Of a DNA stretch of 9,631 nt, positions 5,914-9,631 are shown one piece after another (the first letter of the stretch is position 1; every line of letters begins with the position of its first letter). Source of the stretch: JAAFHS01 sp031396505 (GTDB lineage Bacteria > Pseudomonadota > Alphaproteobacteria > Rhodobacterales > Rhodobacteraceae); contig JANNKX010000262.1 of NCBI GenBank assembly GCA_031396505.1, forward strand, positions 1 to 9,631. The letters are read 5' to 3'. The notes under the pieces were generated by a model. That model was not told the origin of the DNA and ran no database searches. It saw only the letters and a program-made list of their open reading frames with translations. The position numbers and the translations under genes are program-made.

Positions 5914-7362
5914 CTATTCTGCCGCAAGCGCCGTGTCATAGCCCGAGATCGACTTTACCTCGAGGAACTCCTCAATCCCCCAATGCCCGCCTTCCCTTGC
6001 GCGGCCCGATGATTTCACCCCGCCGAACGGCGCACCCGCCCCCCGCGATTTGCCATTCATCTCCACCATCCCCGCCCGCAAGGCGCGGGCCAGCCGGTTC
6101 CGCCGGGGGCCGTCCTGCGTCTGCACATAATTTGTCAACCCATAGGGCGTGTCATTGGCAATCCGCACGGCCTCTTCCTCGGCATCAAACGGGATCATCG
6201 CCAGAACCGGTCCGAAGATTTCCTCGCGTTCAATCGTCATCCCCGGCACCACATCGGCAAAGATCGTGGGCTTCACATAGAACCCCCGGTTGAACCCTTC
6301 GGGCAGCCCCGGCCCGCCCGCCACCAGCCGCGCACCTTCATCAATGCCCTTCTGAATATACCCTTGGATCTGTTCCCACTGCCGCTTGTTGACCACCGGC
6401 CCCATATGCCCGCCCGGTTGCATCGCAGGCCCGACCTTGGTCTCCTGCGCCACCTGCTGCGCAATCGCCACCGCCGCGTCGTAATAACTGCGCTCCACCA
6501 GCATCCGGCTGGGCGCATTGCACGACTGGCCCGAGTTGTTGAACATCTGCTTCACCCCGCGCCGTACCGCATTCGGATCACAATCAGCAAACACCAGATT
6601 GGCCCCCTTGCCGCCCAGCTCCAGCGTGACCCGCTTCAGCGTCTCGGCCGCAGCCACGCTGATCGCACGGCCTGCCCGTGTCGATCCCGTGAACGAAATC
6701 ATCTCGATATCCGGATGCGCCGACAGTTGCGCGCCAACACCCATGCCGTCCCCATTCACCAGATTGAACACCCCCGCAGGCAGCCCCGCATCATGGCAAA
6801 ACTCGGCAAACAGCATGGATGACAGCGGCGATTCCTCGCTTGGTTTCAACACGCAAGGGCACCCCGCCAGCAGCGCCGGGATCACCTTCAGCGTCACCTG
6901 ATTCATCGGCCAGTTCCAAGGCGTAATCAGGCCTACCACCCCAATCGGTTCTAGCGCAATCATCGCGCCCGGCGTGGTGCCATGCGGGCGGATGAATTCC
7001 ATCCCCTCAAACGCCGCCAGGAAATTCTTCAGATGCCAAGGCAGGCAGGCCGCCTGATCGTTCAGCGCCATGTCGATCGGCGCACCCATTTCCATCGCGA
7101 TCGCCTGCGCCATTTCCGCGTCGCGCCGTTCGTACTGGGCAAGGATGCCCCGCACGTATTCGGCCCGCTTGGCAGGCGGCGTGGCCGCCCATGCCGGAAA
7201 GGCCGCCTTGGCCGCAGCGACCGCCCTGTCGGTATCGTGCGCCGACCCCAGTGAGATCACCGCGCAGGCGTCTTCCGTCGACGGATCAATCACATTGCAA
7301 TCGCGGGGAACGCCCGGGTTCACCCATTCACCGTTGATGTAAAACTGGCGCTTGTCGATCAT
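5914..7362 (-). CDS. NAD(P)-dependent aldehyde dehydrogenase
   Basis: This 482-residue cytoplasmic enzyme of the ALDH superfamily oxidises an aldehyde to the acid. All landmarks are present: TPWNWP with the oxyanion N150, the cofactor Lys in VLKPSEESPL (K173), FTGSTRAG (224-231), the general base E248 in VTLELGGKG, and the nucleophile C281 in NNSGQSCNAPSRM. EEIFGPVL and the terminal FGGVKSSGRAREGG segment follow. Length is typical. It is broadly like the class of betaine, aminobutyraldehyde and gamma-glutamyl aldehyde dehydrogenases, but the substrate cannot be deduced. The frame extends to 7395, yet GGAGG at 7368-7372 fits the second of two tandem ATGs, at 7362. It is the first gene of a unit with the flavoenzyme, which supports a role in removing an aldehyde generated or shared by that pathway. 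It is divergent from the glycosyltransferase gene. Confidence 0.93.
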   Translation of the reverse strand: MIDKRQFYINGEWVNPGVPRDCNVIDPSTEDACAVISLGSAHDTDRAVAAAKAAFPAWAATPPAKRAEYVRGILAQYERRDAEMAQAIAMEMGAPIDMALNDQAACLPWHLKNFLAAFEGMEFIRPHGTTPGAMIALEPIGVVGLITPWNWPMNQVTLKVIPALLAGCPCVLKPSEESPLSSMLFAEFCHDAGLPAGVFNLVNGDGMGVGAQLSAHPDIEMISFTGSTRAGRAISVAAAETLKRVTLELGGKGANLVFADCDPNAVRRGVKQMFNNSGQSCNAPSRMLVERSYYDAAVAIAQQVAQETKVGPAMQPGGHMGPVVNKRQWEQIQGYIQKGIDEGARLVAGGPGLPEGFNRGFYVKPTIFADVVPGMTIEREEIFGPVLAMIPFDAEEEAVRIANDTPYGLTNYVQTQDGPRRNRLARALRAGMVEMNGKSRGAGAPFGGVKSSGRAREGGHWGIEEFLEVKSISGYDTALAAE

Positions 7363-7367
7363 CATAT

Positions 7368-7372
7368 CCTCC
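7368..7372 (-). promoter_or_regulatory. Ribosome binding site deciding the aldehyde dehydrogenase start
   Basis: On the minus strand ATGGAGGATATGATG gives GGAGG 2 nt before one ATG (7365) and 5 nt before the next (7362). The 5-nt spacing, also used by the flavoenzyme and carbonic anhydrase genes here, favours 7362. Confidence 0.6.
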
Positions 7373-7391
7373 ATCGGTTCCCGATAAACTC

Positions 7392-7440
7392 GCACCCCGC
7401 GCCTGTGGCCGCAAGGCCGCAGGACGACCGGGGTGCTTTC
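7392..7440 (+). terminator. Strong hairpin with GCAA loop and T-rich tail in the divergent gap
   Basis: The lower stem is GCACCCCG (7392-7399) with CGGGGTGC (7429-7436). The upper stem is 7402-7410 with 7415-7423, nine pairs including one G-U wobble that forms only in plus-strand RNA. It is closed by a GCAA tetraloop (7411-7414), and TTTCTTT follows at 7437-7443. It looks like an intrinsic terminator or attenuator read rightward, yet it lies about 30 nt before the glycosyltransferase ATG and no plus-strand gene precedes it. It may be a leader attenuator or a shield against read-through. Confidence 0.5.
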
Positions 7441-7466
7441 TTTGCCGACATGAACAATGCTATGCG

Positions 7467-8366
7467 ATGCCCATGTTCGGATTTCTGAAACGCGCCCGCA
7501 GCATCACCAAGATCGCCATCGACCCGCCAAAGGCACTGCCGGGCCGGGCGGGCCTTGCCATTGTCCTGATCGTGCGGAACGAGGAACGCCACATCGCCGA
7601 ATGGGCGCGTTTTCACCTTTTGGCCGGGGCAGCACACATCTATGCCTATGACGACGGCTGCAGCGATGACACCATCTCCCGCCTGCGCGCCGCCGCTGGC
7701 ACCTTTGTCACCGTGACACCATGGCACCAGAAATTCCGCGATGCCCGCCGCGGACTGGAGGTGCATAATCAGGTTCTCGCCTATGCCCACGCCACCCGCA
7801 ATCATGGCGGCACCTACCGCTGGATGACCTATATCGACGTCGATGAATTTCTGGTCCCCAAAGGCCATGCCGATCTGAACGCCGCCCTTGCCCATCTGGA
7901 CCATTGCCGCAGCATCAGTCTGCCGTGGCACATGTTCGGCCGTGCAGGTCACAAAACGCCCCCCGAAGACGGCGTCATCCCCAACTACACCCGCCGCAAT
8001 CCCGCCCCGATGAGCGATGCACGCGGCCTGCGCAATTTCAAGATGATCGTCGATCCGGCCCATGTTACCGCGCTCAAGGTGCATGAAATCGACGTTGATG
8101 GCAGCACCGATACCTGCAACGACCGTGGGGTGCGCTTTACCAATCGTGGCCGCGAAACCCCCGCCTTCTACAGCGCCGACCACATCCAGTTGAACCATTA
8201 CTACACCCGTTCGGATGCCGAATTGCAGGCCAAGATCGCCCGCGGCCCCAACCTGACGACCCCAAACGCCGATCATCTGCGCCGCGTCATGCGCAAGGTT
8301 GCCGCGATCGAAGCAGATGAGGTCGAGGATCGGACGGCGCCCGACTGGATGGCCCGGCAGCAGTGA
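7467..8366 (+). CDS. Glycosyltransferase, GT92/GT2-like (Glyco_tranf_2_4 type)
   Basis: This 299-residue protein has a GT-A nucleotide-sugar fold. IVLIVRNEERHIAEWARFH (32-50) is the usual first strand-helix of this group. IYAYDDGCSDDT (58-69) is the second, and TYIDVDEFLVP (121-131) holds the DxD metal site at D124 and D126. HYYTRSDAELQAKIARG (244-260) matches the C-terminal N-H-Y ... K ... RG signature of GT92-like enzymes. No signal peptide or clear membrane helix is seen, so it is probably cytoplasmic or membrane-associated and adds a sugar to a surface polysaccharide or lipid; donor and acceptor are unknown. The start is uncertain: ATG 7467 and ATG 7473 are both possible, and neither has a good Shine-Dalgarno sequence. 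No other polysaccharide genes are adjacent, so it looks like a stand-alone gene. A small CGCGG/CCGCG hairpin follows its stop. Confidence 0.85.
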   Translation: MPMFGFLKRARSITKIAIDPPKALPGRAGLAIVLIVRNEERHIAEWARFHLLAGAAHIYAYDDGCSDDTISRLRAAAGTFVTVTPWHQKFRDARRGLEVHNQVLAYAHATRNHGGTYRWMTYIDVDEFLVPKGHADLNAALAHLDHCRSISLPWHMFGRAGHKTPPEDGVIPNYTRRNPAPMSDARGLRNFKMIVDPAHVTALKVHEIDVDGSTDTCNDRGVRFTNRGRETPAFYSADHIQLNHYYTRSDAELQAKIARGPNLTTPNADHLRRVMRKVAAIEADEVEDRTAPDWMARQQ

Positions 8367-8505
8367 CGCGGGAAAATCATCCGCGCCTTGCGCAGTTCAC
8401 AGAAGAATCGCCTCTTTTGCCAAGACAGAGCGCTGAAGGGGTGAAATTTCGGTCCAATACGTCTATCTGAAGATCAAGGACCATCGGCCATACAAGGATC
8501 GCCCC

Positions 8506-9162
8506 ATGTCCATCCGCATCAACGACATTGCCCCCGATTTCACCGCCGACAGCACCGCAGGCCCCATCCATTTTCACGATTGGCTTGATGGCCACTACGC
8601 CATCATCTTCAGCCACCCGCGCGATTTTACCCCGGTCTGCACCACCGAATTTGGCGCTGTGGCCCAACTCGCCGCCGAATGGACCAAACGCAAGACCAAG
8701 GTCATCGGCGTCTCGGTCGACAACGTCACCGACCACGACAAATGGAAGCGCGATATCGCGGCGTTCGCAGGTGCCCCCGCCGACTTTCCGATCATCGACG
8801 ACACCTCGCTGACCGTGGCCAAGGCGTATGATATGCTGCCCGCCGAATACTACCTGCCGACGGAAGGCCGCACCCCCGCCAACACCGCCACGGTGCGCAC
8901 CGTCTATATCATCGGGCCCGACAAGAAGGTCCGCCTGACGATGACCTACCCGATGTCCGTGGGCCGCAACTTTGCCGAGATTCTGCGGGCTTTGGATGCC
9001 GTTCAGGCCACCGACGGCGTGCCGATTGCGACGCCCGCCAACTGGCTGCCGGGGCAGGATGTGATTGTGGCGCTGTCTTTGAACAACGATCAGGCCGCAG
9101 AACGTTTCGGGCCGCTGGACATCAAACTGCCCTACCTGCGGTTTGCCAAGGCACCGGGGTGA
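8506..9162 (+). CDS. 1-Cys peroxiredoxin (Prx6 family, AhpC/TSA superfamily)
   Basis: This 218-residue cytoplasmic thiol peroxidase reduces H2O2, organic hydroperoxides or peroxynitrite. The active-site motif SHPRDFTPVCTTE (36-48) gives the peroxidatic C45 with P38 and T42; the partner Arg is R131 in ATVRTVYIIGP. C45 is the only cysteine, so there is no resolving Cys and an external thiol must recycle it. The length and the extended C-terminal domain (about 165-218, with PANWLPGQDVIV) are those of the Prx6 group rather than the 2-Cys AhpC group. The ATG at 8506 has AAGGA 7 nt upstream (8494-8498). It follows the glycosyltransferase gene by 139 nt, which is enough for its own promoter. I see no convincing OxyR site there. 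It is probably an independent housekeeping or stress gene. Confidence 0.94.
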   Translation: MSIRINDIAPDFTADSTAGPIHFHDWLDGHYAIIFSHPRDFTPVCTTEFGAVAQLAAEWTKRKTKVIGVSVDNVTDHDKWKRDIAAFAGAPADFPIIDDTSLTVAKAYDMLPAEYYLPTEGRTPANTATVRTVYIIGPDKKVRLTMTYPMSVGRNFAEILRALDAVQATDGVPIATPANWLPGQDVIVALSLNNDQAAERFGPLDIKLPYLRFAKAPG

Positions 9163-9179
9163 TTCTGGCGGTCAATTTG

Positions 9180-9200
9180 GGTGTCCCACAGTGGGACGCC
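9180..9200. repeat. Near-perfect palindrome after the peroxiredoxin gene
   Basis: GTCCCAC-A-GTGGGAC (9183-9197) is a perfect odd palindrome, extended to 10-base arms with one G-T pair. It begins 17 nt after the stop. As RNA it gives a hairpin with a 5-nt loop; the first T-run comes about 23 nt later, so termination is not canonical. As DNA it has the symmetry of a dimeric regulator site. Confidence 0.45.
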
Positions 9201-9374
9201 TGAAAAACACAATGAAATCAATGGTTTTTTTCGATTTTTAATGTTTCGTTAGCATTATCTCATAGGAACGGCGGAATTCTTGTGTGTCAGATTTCACAAA
9301 ATGTCAGACACAAAGTTTGTTGTGACTGGTCCGCCACCCACGACGCCAGTCGTGTTTCACCGGACAACCCGCAC

Positions 9375-9409
9375 AAAACACAAAAGGCCCCGGCGTTTCC
9401 ACCGGGGCC
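9375..9409 (-). terminator. Intrinsic terminator of pnp
   Basis: On the minus strand GGCCCCGG (9409-9402) and CCGGGGCC (9393-9386) form a perfect 8-bp GC stem with an 8-nt loop. It is followed by TTTTGTGTTTT (9385-9375). The hairpin begins about 22 nt after the pnp stop codon, as expected for a rho-independent terminator. Confidence 0.85.
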
Positions 9410-9431
9410 CCTTTACAAGCGATTGTAAGCC

Positions 9432-9631
9432 TTACGCCTCGGCCACTTCCGCGATTTCCGCGCCGGTTTCCTGATCGACCATCTTCATGCCGAGTTTCAC
9501 CTTGCCGCGGTCGTCAAAGCCGAGGAGTTTCACCTTGACCTCCTGACCCTCCTTCAGCACCTCGTTCGGGTGGTTCAGGCGTTTTGATGCGATCTGGCTG
9601 ACATGCACAAGACCGTCACGCTTGCCGAAAA
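9432..9631 (-). CDS. pnp: Polynucleotide phosphorylase, C-terminal S1 domain (partial)
   Basis: The last 65 codons and TAA stop of a minus-strand gene that enters from the right edge. The segment FGKRDGLVHVSQIASKRLNH (first 20 visible residues), followed by V-L-K-E-G-Q-E-V and K-L-L-G-F-D-D-R-G-K-V-K-L, is an S1 RNA-binding domain. Its wording closely follows the C-terminus of alphaproteobacterial PNPase, the phosphorolytic 3-prime to 5-prime exoribonuclease of mRNA decay. The short acidic tail (ETGAEIAEVAEA) is also usual. Catalytic RNase PH domains and the KH domain lie outside the window. Another S1 protein such as RpsA is the alternative, but a single terminal S1 with this sequence favours pnp. 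A strong terminator follows. Confidence 0.88.
   Translation of the reverse strand, partial: FGKRDGLVHVSQIASKRLNHPNEVLKEGQEVKVKLLGFDDRGKVKLGMKMVDQETGAEIAEVAEA

Larger units (their letters stand above)
9163..9431. other. AT-rich convergent intergenic region with palindrome and short repeats
   Basis: This gap separates the peroxiredoxin stop from the pnp stop on the opposite strand. It holds a palindrome at 9180-9200, T-rich tracts at 9224-9239, a TTAA-N7-TTAG motif at 9238-9252 and two TGTCAGA direct repeats (9285-9291, 9302-9308). The pnp terminator follows at 9375-9409. The 64-codon plus-strand frame at 9280-9474 runs through the terminator and antisense to pnp and is not a credible gene. 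Confidence 0.5.

Noticed and set aside
7362..8276. 304-codon minus-strand frame antisense to the glycosyltransferase
   Set aside because: Gly/Ala/Val/Ile-rich product of the complementary strand. The plus-strand frame has clear GT motifs including DxD, so this is a shadow.
8367..8505. OxyR-type or sigma-70 promoter upstream of the peroxiredoxin gene
   Set aside because: A TTGCCA hexamer at 8417 has no acceptable -10 at 17-18 nt, and no ATAG/CTAT-like OxyR half-sites were found.
8377..8736. 119-codon minus-strand frame over the peroxiredoxin start
   Set aside because: Antisense to the well-supported peroxiredoxin gene, with no recognisable domain.
9301..9474. Small plus-strand gene beginning ATG at 9301
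   Set aside because: The frame runs through the pnp terminator hairpin and antisense to pnp; no ribosome binding site and a Pro/Thr/Arg-rich shadow composition.

Overview
The window looks like a chromosomal segment of an alphaproteobacterium, most likely Rhodobacterales (Roseobacter/Rhodobacteraceae type). It is GC-rich with strongly GC-biased third codon positions, has short alphaproteobacterial-style intergenic gaps, and the protein flavours (pnp tail, 1-Cys peroxiredoxin, GT92-like glycosyltransferase, SbtA/SbtB/carbonic anhydrase set) fit that group. This assignment is inference; there is no rRNA or other marker to fix the genus.

Layout: (1) 1-866, minus: the N-terminal 288 residues of a secreted autotransporter-type beta-helix protein that runs off the left edge. 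(2) 1012-2998, minus: a three-gene inorganic-carbon module in transcription order beta-carbonic anhydrase, SbtA-type Na+/bicarbonate symporter, SbtB-type PII-like regulator. (3) 3138-3518, plus: a small all-helical protein, divergent from the carbonic anhydrase, that looks like an HPt fold without its phospho-histidine. (4) 3519-3852: a gene-free convergent gap unusually rich in inverted repeats, with an AT-rich half next to the flavoenzyme stop. (5) 3853-7362, minus: a two-gene unit, an NAD-dependent aldehyde dehydrogenase followed by an Old Yellow Enzyme/trimethylamine-dehydrogenase-like flavin and Fe-S oxidoreductase. (6) 7467-8366, plus: a GT92-like glycosyltransferase, preceded by a strong hairpin with a GNRA-type loop. 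(7) 8506-9162, plus: a Prx6-type 1-Cys peroxiredoxin. (8) 9432-9631, minus: the C-terminal S1 domain of polynucleotide phosphorylase with a textbook terminator.

How the genes work together: carbonic anhydrase, SbtA and SbtB form a coherent bicarbonate uptake and interconversion unit, probably supplying HCO3-/CO2 for anaplerotic or biosynthetic carboxylation rather than a full Calvin-cycle concentrating mechanism (no RuBisCO or carboxysome genes are visible here). The SbtB copy lacks the C-terminal redox loop of cyanobacterial SbtB. The dehydrogenase and flavoenzyme pair suggests a catabolic step in which an N-methylated amine or an unsaturated substrate is oxidised or reduced and an aldehyde product is removed; the substrate cannot be read from the sequence. 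No phage, IS element, tRNA, rRNA or CRISPR array was seen. The most unusual items are the SbtA/SbtB/carbonic anhydrase module with its truncated regulator, the altered active-site pair of the flavoenzyme, the degenerate HPt-like protein, and the structured non-coding stretches at 3522-3843 and 7392-7440.
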